From an uncultured Christensenella sp. (GTDB lineage Bacteria > Bacillota > Clostridia > Christensenellales > Borkfalkiaceae): 64,000 nucleotides of DNA. The stretch spans positions 124,001 to 188,000 of the forward strand of contig CAJTUK010000006.1 in NCBI GenBank assembly GCA_910579525.1, given 5' to 3'. The notes below the pieces were generated by a model. That model was not told where the DNA came from. It worked only from the letters and a program-made list of their open reading frames with translations, and did no database searches. The position numbers and the translations under genes were made by a program. Shown piece by piece: positions 9,501 to 17,047 of the stretch (position 1 is its first letter; each line of letters starts with the position of its first letter).

Positions 9501-9939
9501 GGGCGTCGGGCGCGAGCTTGAAAGATTTTTGCAAGAAGGGCTCATTACCGAGGAACAGTATAAAATTCTCGACGCCGAAGAAATCAGCTCGATTTTGAAT
9601 ATGCCCGTTTTCGGCGGGTTGGAAAAGTTTGAGCTGTTCCGCGAGAGGGAGTTTTTGTGCAGACTGCCCGCCAAAGACATTTTGCCCGCTACGGCGGAAG
9701 ACGGTGTTCTCGTTCAGGGCGCAATAGACTTGCTTGCCGTGCAAAAAAACGGCGGCAAAGAGATTAAGATTATAGATTACAAATATTCGCACAAGTCCGA
9801 CGAGGAGCTCAAATCAACCTATTATAAGCAACTTAATCTCTATAAAAAAGCCGTTTCGGTTATTATGAAAAAACGGGAAGAAGAGATAGAGGCGGTTATA
9901 GTAAACATATTTTTGAAAAGCTCGTTCAAAATCGTTTAA
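6583..9939 (+). CDS. addA: ATP-dependent helicase/nuclease subunit AddA
   Basis: A 1118-residue UvrD-like SF1 helicase with a C-terminal RecB nuclease, the motor subunit of AddAB. Walker A is SASAGSGKTF near residue 20, motif II is VDEYQDVNP near 375 and motif III-like LSSNFRS near 434. The later helicase motif is MSMHASKGLEFP, and motif VI is NLFYVACTRA. The nuclease domain shows YHRYLELCDY near 957 and IIDYKYS near 1063. All catalytic motifs are present, so the enzyme should be active in recombinational repair and in degrading linear foreign DNA. It is encoded directly after addB with a 4-nt overlap. Confidence 0.93.
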   Translation: MKLTQEQTAAIEAKGKVIVSASAGSGKTFVMIQKLVDAVASGCDLNDVLAVTFTKKAAAQMKEKLRSAIISRLENAGEEKERLKLQLSEISSADISTIHSFCARLLRKYFYVLGINSDFDIISADDATAQELKKRALDEVFDKNYEEGSKEFGHLLKCFMKRRSDNSLRKLVLSAHTEVRSCARYADVLEKTPQLYCRDGFYGISEAYSRALQPKYERLIRAIEEFRAGFPVTKKAEVYNKIFDEMTAVLTFVSTASPFGEKPPLTYTRKPSDAEEDKPAGEEFKKFKDGILKRYNALYAGFADEQTEYERFMNSGAAAAEFSSILLQFDETYSRIKSEENKLDYNDLEHLTLKLLEDGEVRKEINSGYKYVFVDEYQDVNPVQEEIISALTGETFLVGDVKQAIYGFRGSKSVFFSQKFKGFETSGGKALRLSSNFRSTDGVVGFVNSLFSRIMTGDSCGIDYVNTSVMKFGGLYPVGTGSAVIEVFGKDEEEERELKVYSVTEDGRKTAHTREGLAVLAIVEEELKKEHFDLKTGTYRPTTQGDICILTRKNRGESAEGIVRALVDGGYAVAGAQESNICNLPEVKQMLDVLSLIDNSEQDFPLIAALLSPLGGFCEDELAQIRIAADAKKPASLGGAKTGPRERKTFRRCCEEYAVLPGAISNKLNIFWSKLRELREASGILSAGELIDELLGKYGLESGYGVDGEQKVKNVLRLAGEGASLPLAAFLQKIKAGGYSVSAPAPAQSDSIKIMSMHASKGLEFPVVIIADICKTFKGGDCGEIPFDEEYGFAPKCYDVENMIAGKTVLRSLLKLRMDAEELKNELNLFYVACTRAMCRLHIMCEEVKPFDFLAAADARCYADLFDVSKFPCREREPFTLKTAGEVKSAFIASADENAVNLIESKFALPYAYGESVNLPVKSSASAILKMGVDEPRNRPKRLFGGEGETGTERGIAYHRYLELCDYSIKDKAGVGRELERFLQEGLITEEQYKILDAEEISSILNMPVFGGLEKFELFREREFLCRLPAKDILPATAEDGVLVQGAIDLLAVQKNGGKEIKIIDYKYSHKSDEELKSTYYKQLNLYKKAVSVIMKKREEEIEAVIVNIFLKSSFKIV

Positions 9940-10003
9940 AACCGCGGTATTTCGACAATAGTTGCCACCCTTTTTATAAATTAACGGCTATAATTAAGCT
10001 GAT

Positions 10004-10636
10004 ATGTGCGCAACTTTTTTAGATGAAATTTATTTGTTTTTGACGCGTTTGCCCTTTTACGTGCTCGTGTGGTCGGTATGGGGGTCTTATCTCGCGGTAT
10101 TCGTTCTGGCGGTAGTGTGTTGCGTGGCTTCAAAGCGTTTCCGCACTCTGTCAAAACGCCCTTTTCTTGCGTTAACTAACGCATATACAGGGGTTAATCT
10201 GGCTATGTTCCTAATGGAAAAGGAACTTTCGGAGGCGATTATAACCGCAGTGTTGTTTTGGGTTGCGGGTTATATTCTTTACGGTGTGCTGTGCGCGTTT
10301 ACTTCCCGCCCCAAATTGCCCGAAGGCCGCGCAGCCGTCGCTCGCGCGGCGGTTGCCGAAACTCCCGTGCCCGTGGCGCCCTCGGGGATTAAAAACGCAA
10401 TTGCGGCGCAGAACGTTCCCGCGGCAAAAACGGGGGTGCGCCTCGAACACGCGGTTGCGGTTACGGATAAACTGCTGTCTAAAAATTTATCTAAAACAGA
10501 CAGGCAGGAGCTTGAAAAGTTAAAAAATACGCTGGCGGTGTTGCAGATAAAGGGCAATTTAACCCCTACCGAAGCCGAAATTTTAAACGAAAATTTCAAC
10601 GCTCTTTTAAAGCTCATGGCAAAATACAACGTATAA
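10004..10636 (+). CDS. Small membrane protein of unknown function
   Basis: 210 residues. There is one clear transmembrane segment at about residues 16-40 (FYVLVWSVWGSYLAVFVLAV), probably two more at about 50-100 (including AVLFWVAGYILYGVLCAF), then an Ala/Pro/Val linker and a charged, probably helical cytoplasmic tail of about 80 residues. I recognise no family. It follows addA by 64 nt on the same strand and ends at a strong terminator, so it could be the last gene of the addBA transcript. The start lacks a clear ribosome binding site and is uncertain. Confidence 0.65.
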   Translation: MCATFLDEIYLFLTRLPFYVLVWSVWGSYLAVFVLAVVCCVASKRFRTLSKRPFLALTNAYTGVNLAMFLMEKELSEAIITAVLFWVAGYILYGVLCAFTSRPKLPEGRAAVARAAVAETPVPVAPSGIKNAIAAQNVPAAKTGVRLEHAVAVTDKLLSKNLSKTDRQELEKLKNTLAVLQIKGNLTPTEAEILNENFNALLKLMAKYNV

Positions 10637-10650
10637 AATAAATAAAACGC

Positions 10651-10686
10651 CGCGCTCCGCGCCGATGTATATCGGCGCGGAGCGCG
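10651..10686. terminator. Bidirectional intrinsic terminator
   Basis: A 16-bp stem (CGCGCTCCGCGCCGAT) with a GTAT loop followed by TTTT lies between two convergent genes. Confidence 0.85.
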
Positions 10687-10702
10687 TTTTCAATTCAAAG
10701 CG

Positions 10703-11212
10703 TTAAAGGGATTTTAAATTAGTCTGAACGTATTCGCCTTGCCGTTCGGCGCTTGCAAGCATTTCTTCGGTTACCGGCGTTCCCTTTTTAAATATTATTT
10801 TTCCGTCTTTAACAACGTCCTGTTTAAGTCTTTTTCTCTGCTTCACTATTACTGCGTCGCCGCAGACTACGTCGCCCGCTTGGTAACTTTTTTTACCGAT
10901 TTTTGCCCTTAACAGTTTGTTGCCGTTAAAGGTGTAGTCGCATACTTCGCCCAGATATTTTCCCTTTTCGTCGAATCCCGCTCTGCCCAGCGAAAGAGGG
11001 CAGGCAGCCTTTATAGCGCTTTCCCTGTCCTCGAAAATAACTTTTTCACCGAAACTGACAACGTTTTTGATATCAACGATGAACTCGTTTTCGTCGTTGT
11101 CGGCGCAAACGAGGCACTCCACGCGCCCGAGGCCTCCGTTTACCGATATTATATAACCGGACTTTCCCGAAGTACTTATAACTTTTTTCCCGAATAAAAC
11201 AGAAACGTTCAT
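10703..11212 (-). CDS. PRC-barrel domain protein
   Basis: 169 residues with two PRC-barrel-like beta segments: residues 4-60 (FGKKVISTSGKSGYIISVNG) and about 75-115 (AGFDEKGKYLGEVCDYTF). A short helix and the tail FKKGTPVTEEMLASAERQGE follow. PRC barrels occur in RimM, photosynthetic reaction centres and sporulation proteins such as YlmC. Here the domain stands alone, so no specific role can be assigned. It is transcribed alone and ends at the shared terminator at 10651-10686. The ribosome binding site (GGAGAAAAT) before the ATG is good. Confidence 0.7.
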   Translation of the reverse strand: MNVSVLFGKKVISTSGKSGYIISVNGGLGRVECLVCADNDENEFIVDIKNVVSFGEKVIFEDRESAIKAACPLSLGRAGFDEKGKYLGEVCDYTFNGNKLLRAKIGKKSYQAGDVVCGDAVIVKQRKRLKQDVVKDGKIIFKKGTPVTEEMLASAERQGEYVQTNLKSL

Positions 11213-11399
11213 AATTTTCTCCTTACGCTCTAATGTATTACGTGCTCCCTGCCGTTAACACCGTTAAAAAGCTGTTATTTTGTCGATTATACGGTTTTGC
11301 GCGTGCAGTTAATCGCCCGCCGTAACAGGTTTAACCTTCGGCAACGAGCGGAACTTTTAATTGTATTTGCATATAATAATAAAATTCTTTACAGTTGAC

Positions 11400-11428
11400 T
11401 TGACAGGTGTAAAGTTTTAGTGTAAACT
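11400..11428 (+). promoter_or_regulatory. Promoter and candidate NiaR operator of nadB-nadC-niaR
   Basis: -35 TTGACA (11400-11405), a 17-nt spacer and -10 TAAACT (11423-11428). The heptamer GTGTAAA occurs twice, at 11407-11413 and 11420-11426, 13 nt apart and overlapping the spacer and -10. Because niaR is the last gene of this operon, these repeats are good candidates for autoregulatory NiaR sites. I do not have the exact consensus to confirm this. Confidence 0.65.
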
Positions 11429-11460
11429 AAACGAAAATAAACGGTAAAAGCAGGCTTAAT

Positions 11461-12753
11461 TTGAAAGACGGATATAACGTTTTGATAGTGGGCGCGGGCG
11501 TGGCGGGGCTTAACTGCGCGCTGCATCTCCCACGCGATAAAAAAACACTCTTAATATGCAAGGGCGAGCCGGAAGAGAGCGACAGCTATCTCGCGCAGGG
11601 CGGTATCTGCCGAATGCAGGGAGAAGAGGATTTTAAAAGCTATTTTGAAGACACGATGAACGCGGGGCACCGCGAAAACAATCCTTCGGCGGTGGAGTGT
11701 ATGATCAAATCTTCGCCCGCGGTTATAGACGGGCTTATTGATTTGGGCGTGGAATTCGCGCGCGACTCAAACGGCGAACTTGCCGTAACGCGTGAAGGCG
11801 GACACTCTAAAAACCGTATCTGCTTTCATAAGGACTGCACGGGGAAAGAGATAACTTCGCGCCTTATGCAAAAGGTTGCCACCCTCGAAAACGTTACCGT
11901 TTTGCCCAACACCGTTATGCTCGATTTAATCGAAAAGGACGGCGAGTGTATCGGCGCCGTAGTGCTGGACAAAAAATCGGGTAAAGTCAAAAACGTTTTT
12001 GCCGATTGTACGGTGCTCGCTTCGGGCGGCATAGGCGGCGTGTTCGACTACTCTACGAATTTCCGCCTTTTAACGGGCGACGGTATCGCCGTATGCTACA
12101 AGCACGGCGTGGCGGTCGATCATGTGGATTACGTGCAGATTCACCCCACCACGCTGTATACGGGCAAAGAGGGAGAGCGCTGTTTTTTAATTTCGGAATC
12201 CGTGCGCGGCGAGGGGGCGCATCTTCTCGATAAAAATTTTAAAAGGTTTTGCGACGAATTGCAGCCGCGAGACGTTGTCACCGCCGAAATATTAAAGACT
12301 ATGAAGCGCGACGGAACCCGACACGTCTGGCTGGATATGCGCCCTATCGACCCCGAAGAGATAAAGAGCCATTTTCCGAGTATAGTGGAAAGGTGCCGCA
12401 AAGAGGGCTACGATCCGTTTAACGAGTGCATACCGGTGGTGCCCGCGCAACACTATTTTATGGGCGGGGTTAGGAGCGGACTCGACGGAAGAACTACGAT
12501 GCCGCGCCTTTACGCCGTTGGAGAAACTTGTTGCAACGGAGTGCACGGAGCCAACAGGTTGGCTTCCAATTCGTTGTTGGAAAGTTTGCTGTTTGCCCAG
12601 CGCGCCGCCGAAGACATAGGGGCGAATATTAAGCCCTTGCCCGAATTGCCCCCCGAATATGCGGTAGTTTCTAAAGAATTTGCAGACCCGAAGGCGGTTT
12701 TGAGGGGATATAAAGAATTAATTTTACAAAAAATCAAGGAGGCGAAAGCATGA
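11461..12753 (+). CDS. nadB: L-aspartate oxidase
   Basis: 430 residues of the succinate dehydrogenase/fumarate reductase flavoprotein family. The enzyme oxidises L-aspartate to iminoaspartate, the first step of de novo NAD synthesis. The FAD-binding motif VGAGVAGLNC is at residues 8-17. The family segments YLAQGGI, REGGHSKNR, SGGIGGVFDYSTN, HPTTLY, VRGEGAHLL, HYFMGGV and HGANRLASNSLLES follow in order. It is shorter than the E. coli enzyme (about 540) because the C-terminal helical domain is mostly missing, as in several clostridial enzymes. It starts at a TTG and overlaps nadC by 4 nt. No nadA (quinolinate synthase) is seen in the window. Confidence 0.9.
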   Translation: MKDGYNVLIVGAGVAGLNCALHLPRDKKTLLICKGEPEESDSYLAQGGICRMQGEEDFKSYFEDTMNAGHRENNPSAVECMIKSSPAVIDGLIDLGVEFARDSNGELAVTREGGHSKNRICFHKDCTGKEITSRLMQKVATLENVTVLPNTVMLDLIEKDGECIGAVVLDKKSGKVKNVFADCTVLASGGIGGVFDYSTNFRLLTGDGIAVCYKHGVAVDHVDYVQIHPTTLYTGKEGERCFLISESVRGEGAHLLDKNFKRFCDELQPRDVVTAEILKTMKRDGTRHVWLDMRPIDPEEIKSHFPSIVERCRKEGYDPFNECIPVVPAQHYFMGGVRSGLDGRTTMPRLYAVGETCCNGVHGANRLASNSLLESLLFAQRAAEDIGANIKPLPELPPEYAVVSKEFADPKAVLRGYKELILQKIKEAKA

Positions 12754-13607
12754 CCGACCCCGTAACTTTGGCGTTGAACGTCGACGAACTTATTAAAAGC
12801 GCGCTTAAAGAGGATATTTCCACGGAGGACATAAGCACCAACGCCGTTATGCCGCAATATAAAAAGGGAACGGTCGAGCTGATATGCAAGCAGGACGGAG
12901 TCATATGCGGGTTAGGTGTGTTTGCGCGCGTGTTTGAAATTTTAGATAAAAACACGCAGATAAAATTCTATGCAAAAGACGGCGATAAAGTGGCTAAAAC
13001 GCAGCATATTGCCGACTTAACGGGGGATATCCGCGTGTTGTTGCAGGGCGAGCGCACGGCTTTGAACTTTTTGCAGCGAATGAGCGGAATAGCCACTTAT
13101 ACCCGCGAGGTTTCCGACCTTTTGAAGGGTAGCGACACCAAACTGCTGGATACGAGAAAGACTACGCCCAATATGCGTATATTCGAAAAATACGCCGTCA
13201 GGTGCGGCGGCGGGCACAATCACCGTTTTAATCTTTCCGACGGGGTTATGCTCAAAGACAACCACATAGGCGCGGCGGGTGGAATTGCCCGCGCGGTTAA
13301 ACTTGCCAAAGAGTATTCTTCATTCGTGCGCAAAATAGAAGTGGAGGTCGAAACTCTCGAACAGTGCCGCGAGGCGGTCGAAGCGGGCGCGGACATAATA
13401 ATGCTGGACAATATGTCGCCCGAAGTCATGAAAAAGGCGGTTGCGCTTATCGGCGGGCGCGCACTCACCGAATGCAGCGGCAACGTGACCAAAGATAATA
13501 TTAAAAATATAATTTCTACGGGGGTAGACTACGTTTCAAGCGGGGCGCTCACTCACTCCGCTCCCATACTCGATTTGTCGCTTAAAAATCTCCGTCCGGT
13601 GGAGTAA
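12750..13607 (+). CDS. nadC: Nicotinate-nucleotide diphosphorylase (quinolinate phosphoribosyltransferase)
   Basis: 285 residues, normal length. The enzyme converts quinolinate and PRPP to nicotinate mononucleotide with loss of CO2. Visible family motifs are LNFLQRMSGIAT, LLDTRKTTPNMR, KYAVRCGGGHNHR, MLKDNHI and EVEVETLEQ, followed by IMLDNMSPE and the C-terminal phosphate-binding glycines (SSGALTHSA). Start and stop overlap both neighbours in the nadB-nadC-niaR operon. Together with NadB it needs NadA from elsewhere to complete the de novo route. Confidence 0.95.
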   Translation: MTDPVTLALNVDELIKSALKEDISTEDISTNAVMPQYKKGTVELICKQDGVICGLGVFARVFEILDKNTQIKFYAKDGDKVAKTQHIADLTGDIRVLLQGERTALNFLQRMSGIATYTREVSDLLKGSDTKLLDTRKTTPNMRIFEKYAVRCGGGHNHRFNLSDGVMLKDNHIGAAGGIARAVKLAKEYSSFVRKIEVEVETLEQCREAVEAGADIIMLDNMSPEVMKKAVALIGGRALTECSGNVTKDNIKNIISTGVDYVSSGALTHSAPILDLSLKNLRPVE

Positions 13608-13608
13608 A

Positions 13609-14118
13609 ATGAAGGCGAGCGAAAGAAGAAGAGAAATTTTGAGTTTTATAAGTAATTCGGACAGCCCCGTTCCCGCGAATGCGCTCTCTGAAAAATTCGA
13701 AGTTTCCCGTCAGGTTATAGTGCAGGACATCGCTATTTTGCGGGCGAACGGATTCGACGTCACGGCGACGAACCGCGGCTACGTTCTCAACGTAAAAATA
13801 CAGGCGTCGCGCGTGTTTAAATGCCGCCATACTTTGAACGAGCTCGTGGACGAAGGCGCGCTCATAATCGACGCGGGCGGAAGGATAGAGGATATTTTCG
13901 TGAATCACCGTGTTTACGGCAGAATTTCCGCGCGGTTGGATTTGTATAACCGTACGCACGTCGAAGAGCTTTTCCGCTCGCTCGTTTCGGGCGCTTCGAA
14001 GCCGCTTATGAGCGTTACGGATGGTTACCATTATCATACGGTATCCGCCGACAGTGAAGAAATTCTGGACAATATAGAAGAGCTTTTACGAAAAAAGGGT
14101 TTTTTGATAGAAATTTAA
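13609..14118 (+). CDS. niaR: NiaR-type niacin-responsive transcriptional repressor
   Basis: 169 residues. An N-terminal winged helix-turn-helix (residues 3-60, with ALSEKFEVSRQVIVQDIAIL as the recognition region) is followed by a 3H domain of about 100 residues containing the three conserved His regions: FKCRHTLNE, VNHRVYGRISA and DGYHYHTV. NiaR (YrxA) represses NAD synthesis and niacin salvage genes when nicotinic acid is bound. Being the third gene of the nad operon, 1 nt after nadC, it should regulate its own expression; candidate sites are in the promoter at 11400-11428. The adjacent pnuC may be a second target. Confidence 0.9.
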   Translation: MKASERRREILSFISNSDSPVPANALSEKFEVSRQVIVQDIAILRANGFDVTATNRGYVLNVKIQASRVFKCRHTLNELVDEGALIIDAGGRIEDIFVNHRVYGRISARLDLYNRTHVEELFRSLVSGASKPLMSVTDGYHYHTVSADSEEILDNIEELLRKKGFLIEI

Positions 14119-14130
14119 AAGCGGTATTAA

Positions 14131-14170
14131 AAGCCCCGCCCCGCGCCGGTATCGGCGCGGGGCGGGGCTT
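14131..14170. terminator. Bidirectional intrinsic terminator
   Basis: An 18-bp GC stem (AAGCCCCGCCCCGCGCCG) with a short GTAT-type loop and flanking T runs separates niaR from the convergent pnuC. Confidence 0.85.
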
Positions 14171-14173
14171 ATT

Positions 14174-14914
14174 TTAATTTTGGTTAACGTCCGGTTGCGC
14201 GGCGCTTTCGGCTTCGCTCGTCTGCAACCTTTTTCTTTTGGTCCAGCAAATAAAAGTGTAGGTGTCGTTTATCAAAAAAATCGAAAAACACACCGCGAGA
14301 GAAAGATAACTCAACGAATTTACGCATGCCAACGACCATAAAACTATTAAAACAATATCGTTTAAAATAAACGCCAACGCATAGGCGGGCACGCGCAATA
14401 TCATGAGATACAGAGCCGTAAGGCTCGTCGCAACCGAAATAGTGCTGGGTATAAGATTGGCTGTGCCGAACGCGCGCAAAATAAAATAGAACGCGCAAGT
14501 TACGCCCGCCACGAGCGGCACCATAATAAATATGTGTTTTTTAGAAAATTTGCCTACTTTTACTTCCGCTGTGCCCTTTTCGCTTGGGTGGCGAAACCAG
14601 CTTACCAGCGAGGTTATCGCGCAGGGCAGTTGCATACAGGTGTAAATTATCGTTTCGCCGTAATATTTTGTCATAAACGAGACGAACGCGTAAATGAGGC
14701 TGAACGCTATCATAAGCATCATACCGAAAACGTCGCCGCGCGCCGCAAAAATCAAAGACGTTACGCCTATGAGCGAAACTGCAAGGTTGGCGTAGTCGTC
14801 GTAACCGGCAATAAAATGCGAAATCAAAAACGACGAAACTATCGCCGTAAGCGAAAACGCCCACAGACACCACTCGAAAACCGTTAGATTTTTAAAAGGA
14901 TTGCGTATTTTCAT
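14174..14914 (-). CDS. pnuC: PnuC-family nicotinamide riboside transporter
   Basis: 246 residues with about seven transmembrane helices, matching the PnuC fold of facilitators that take up nicotinamide riboside, later trapped by phosphorylation. The C-terminal helices carry the family pattern LNDIVLIVLW and INDTYTFICW, with the paired Asn-Asp and Trp residues expected near the substrate site. Its position next to nadB-nadC-niaR supports an NAD-related substrate rather than thiamine (PnuT) or riboflavin (PnuX). The message has a long structured leader. A weak AAAAGG ribosome binding site precedes the ATG. Confidence 0.85.
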   Translation of the reverse strand: MKIRNPFKNLTVFEWCLWAFSLTAIVSSFLISHFIAGYDDYANLAVSLIGVTSLIFAARGDVFGMMLMIAFSLIYAFVSFMTKYYGETIIYTCMQLPCAITSLVSWFRHPSEKGTAEVKVGKFSKKHIFIMVPLVAGVTCAFYFILRAFGTANLIPSTISVATSLTALYLMILRVPAYALAFILNDIVLIVLWSLACVNSLSYLSLAVCFSIFLINDTYTFICWTKRKRLQTSEAESAAQPDVNQN

Positions 14915-14940
14915 AGTTTTAAAACCTTTTGGTAAAATGC

Positions 14941-15024
14941 AAAAAAAAACACCTTCTGCCGCGTCTGCAATGGCCTGACGGCGCGGTTGGGGTGAAAGGT
15001 TTACAACCCGGCGGCTGAAAACCT
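14941..15024 (-). promoter_or_regulatory. Structured pnuC leader with terminator-like hairpin
   Basis: Read on the minus strand, an upstream hairpin pairs AGGTTT (15019-15024) with AAACCT (14997-15002). A second, longer hairpin pairs CACC and CCGCG (14982-14994) with CGCGG and GGTG (14950-14963) and runs directly into nine U residues (14941-14949). This terminator sits 27 nt before the start codon, as expected for an attenuator or riboswitch expression platform. I do not recognise TPP, FMN, preQ1 or known NAD riboswitch consensus sequences. Confidence 0.55.
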
Positions 15025-15053
15025 ATTTTATAACAATAAAAAATGGTTGTCAA
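15025..15053 (-). promoter_or_regulatory. pnuC promoter
   Basis: On the minus strand: -35 TTGACA at 15048-15053, a 17-nt spacer, -10 TAAAAT at 15025-15030. The first base of the transcript would lie near 15018-15020, close to the start of the structured leader. Confidence 0.65.
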
Positions 15054-15121
15054 GCGGTTTTAAAATCTGCATATTGACAAATTTATTGCAATTATTTATA
15101 ATATTGCCGATAATATTTTGC

Positions 15122-15163
15122 ACGCAGAGAGCGCTCTCTGCGTTACGGACTACGTCCGTAACG
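15122..15163. repeat. Two abutting perfect palindromes upstream of the esterase lipoprotein
   Basis: A 22-nt perfect palindrome (arm ACGCAGAGAGC, 15122-15143) is followed, with 2-3 nt shared, by a second inverted repeat (arm CGTTACGGAC, spacer TAC, 15141-15163). They lie 34-75 nt before the ATG of the lipoprotein at 15197. They could be protein-binding operators or an RNA double hairpin. There is no U-run, so they are not a standard terminator. Confidence 0.75.
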
Positions 15164-15196
15164 CTAAATGTAATAACAGTGTGCATGGAGGAAGAG

Positions 15197-16993
15197 ATGA
15201 GAAATAAAAGATTTTTGGCGGCGGCGCTTTCGGCTGTCGTCACATTAGGTTGCGTTTCGGCTTTTACGGCTTGTAAAGAAGAAACTCCGCCGACGGTGCC
15301 TCCCGAGGTGGACGACGGAACGGGTGACGGAACGGAACTTGTTCTGGTTGCGCCCGCAATTAGGCTCAAAAGCGGGGTGTTAAAGTGGCAGGCCGTGGAA
15401 AACGCCGAAAGTTATAGCGTTTATTATTCTTCCGGTGGTCGGGAACACGTCGCTTCCGAACGGCAGACCGAATTAACCTATACGCCGAAGCACGAAGATA
15501 TAGGAGAATACGATTATTGGGTGGTTGCGGTGAATTCTTCAAAAAATAAGGTCAGCGGAAAATCGAACACGGTAAAAATCAAGATTACTGCGCCCGTTAT
15601 CGAAAAACCCGTTTTAACTTTTGACGGGGATATTTTAAAATGGGAAGCCGTGCCCAACGCGTCGGGTTACGAGGTGAAGGACTGCAACGGAAAAACGGTA
15701 GAGCTTACGGGAACTTCGTTCGATATTTCAAACGGAAAGCCCGCGCAAACAGGAACTTATTATTACTTTGTAACGGCAAAGACGGGCAGTCCAAACTATA
15801 CCGACAGCGTTGCCGCGGCGATAGCCTATACGGTAAACGACCCCAAACTTTCTTCGGCTTCGACTCCTTTGACGAACTCCACCGTTTTTATAGTGGGAGA
15901 TTCCACGGCGTGTTCGTTTACGGATTCGTACTACTTGCCCGGATACGGGTACGGCACGCAGCTTGAAGAATTTTTAGACCTCGGCGCGGGCGCTTCAGTA
16001 AACAACCTTGCAATGTCCGGCAGAAGTTCTTACAGCTTTACCACGGAGGCGAATTATAAGACTCTAAAAGCGGAAATAAAGGCTGGCGATTATCTTTTAA
16101 TCGGATTCGGGCACAACGACGAAAAGGGCGAAGACGGCAGATATACCAACCCCAATTTGACCGTTGACGATAATACGCAGCTTGCGGGTCGCCCCGTTTC
16201 GTTTAAAAACGTGCTTTATAACTATTATGTCAAAATTGCAGAAGAAGCGAGAGCTACTCCCGTGCTTTGCACGCCTATAGTGAGAGTGAGCGACAAAAAC
16301 GATTACAGCGGTTCAAACGGACATATTACGGGGTCAAACGGCAATTATGCCGGCGGCGACTACGCTAAAGCCGTGCGCGAACTTGGGGAAGAGAAAGGCG
16401 TTAAGGTTATAGATCTAACGGCAATAACAAAAGCCGACTACGAGGCGGTGGGGTACGAAAACGCCTGCGATTATCACGCGTTTACCTCTACAAAGCAAGG
16501 CGTCCGCGCGGGGCTAGACGGCACTCACACAAATATGTACGGAGCAAAGACCAACGCGTACTATATCGCGGCGGAGCTTAAAAAATCGGATTGTGCGCTC
16601 GGCGCTCACGTCAAGGCGGACATATCCCGCCCGACTTACGCCGTAGATTATCAAAAAGCGGTAAATTCAACTTATACCGAACCGGAGTATAAACCGTTTG
16701 ACCCCGCTCAAAAGTCGGGCATATGGACGGGTGTAACCGCAAAAGACTGGTACGGAACGGTGTTCGGCGACATAGGAAGCACCAACAATCTCAATGCGCA
16801 AAACTTTACTATAACGCACGGCGCTGACGAAAAATCTTTTAAAGTTTCTTCACACTTCGCCGATAAGGGTAAGATAGCGAGCTCCGACGACGGACTTGTC
16901 GCTGCGTTTATGCAAATAGATTGCGAAATGAATTTCGAGTTTACCGCAAAGGTTACCGTGGACAGCTTTACTTCGGTACCGCCGCATAATTGA
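15197..16993 (+). CDS. Secreted SGNH-hydrolase (rhamnogalacturonan acetylesterase-like) lipoprotein
   Basis: 598 residues from the ATG at 15197, which has a strong GGAGGAAGAG ribosome binding site. The signal peptide ends in a lipobox-like TAC at about residues 22-24. Two fibronectin-III-like domains follow (about residues 45-225), then an SGNH/GDSL esterase domain. That domain has the catalytic Ser in FIVGDSTACSF, the Gly/Asn blocks in NLAMSGRSS and GFGHNDE, and the Asp-His pair in GLDGTHTN. It resembles CE12 enzymes that remove acetyl groups from pectin. The last ~85 residues resemble the beginning of a carbohydrate-active beta-sandwich and stop abruptly at VDSFTSVPPHN, so the C terminus is probably truncated. 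Confidence 0.8.
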   Translation: MRNKRFLAAALSAVVTLGCVSAFTACKEETPPTVPPEVDDGTGDGTELVLVAPAIRLKSGVLKWQAVENAESYSVYYSSGGREHVASERQTELTYTPKHEDIGEYDYWVVAVNSSKNKVSGKSNTVKIKITAPVIEKPVLTFDGDILKWEAVPNASGYEVKDCNGKTVELTGTSFDISNGKPAQTGTYYYFVTAKTGSPNYTDSVAAAIAYTVNDPKLSSASTPLTNSTVFIVGDSTACSFTDSYYLPGYGYGTQLEEFLDLGAGASVNNLAMSGRSSYSFTTEANYKTLKAEIKAGDYLLIGFGHNDEKGEDGRYTNPNLTVDDNTQLAGRPVSFKNVLYNYYVKIAEEARATPVLCTPIVRVSDKNDYSGSNGHITGSNGNYAGGDYAKAVRELGEEKGVKVIDLTAITKADYEAVGYENACDYHAFTSTKQGVRAGLDGTHTNMYGAKTNAYYIAAELKKSDCALGAHVKADISRPTYAVDYQKAVNSTYTEPEYKPFDPAQKSGIWTGVTAKDWYGTVFGDIGSTNNLNAQNFTITHGADEKSFKVSSHFADKGKIASSDDGLVAAFMQIDCEMNFEFTAKVTVDSFTSVPPHN

Positions 16994-17006
16994 AATAAAA
17001 AGCTGA

Positions 17007-17036
17007 AAGCCCTCCTCTTTTGATAGAGGAGGGCTT
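17007..17036. terminator. Bidirectional intrinsic terminator
   Basis: A 12-bp stem (AAGCCCTCCTCT) with a short TTTGAT loop separates the esterase gene from the convergent lipid operon. Confidence 0.8.
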
Positions 17037-17047
17037 AACTTTGACGC

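Noticed and set aside
3452..9939. Numerous open frames antisense to addB and addA
   Set aside because: They follow from GC-rich codon use of the real genes and lack start signals and family motifs.
14990..15020. 16S rRNA-like string GGGTTGTAAACCT and an FMN-like GGGGTGAAA
   Set aside because: Both are short coincidental matches on opposite strands. The surrounding sequence fits neither rRNA nor the RFN element.
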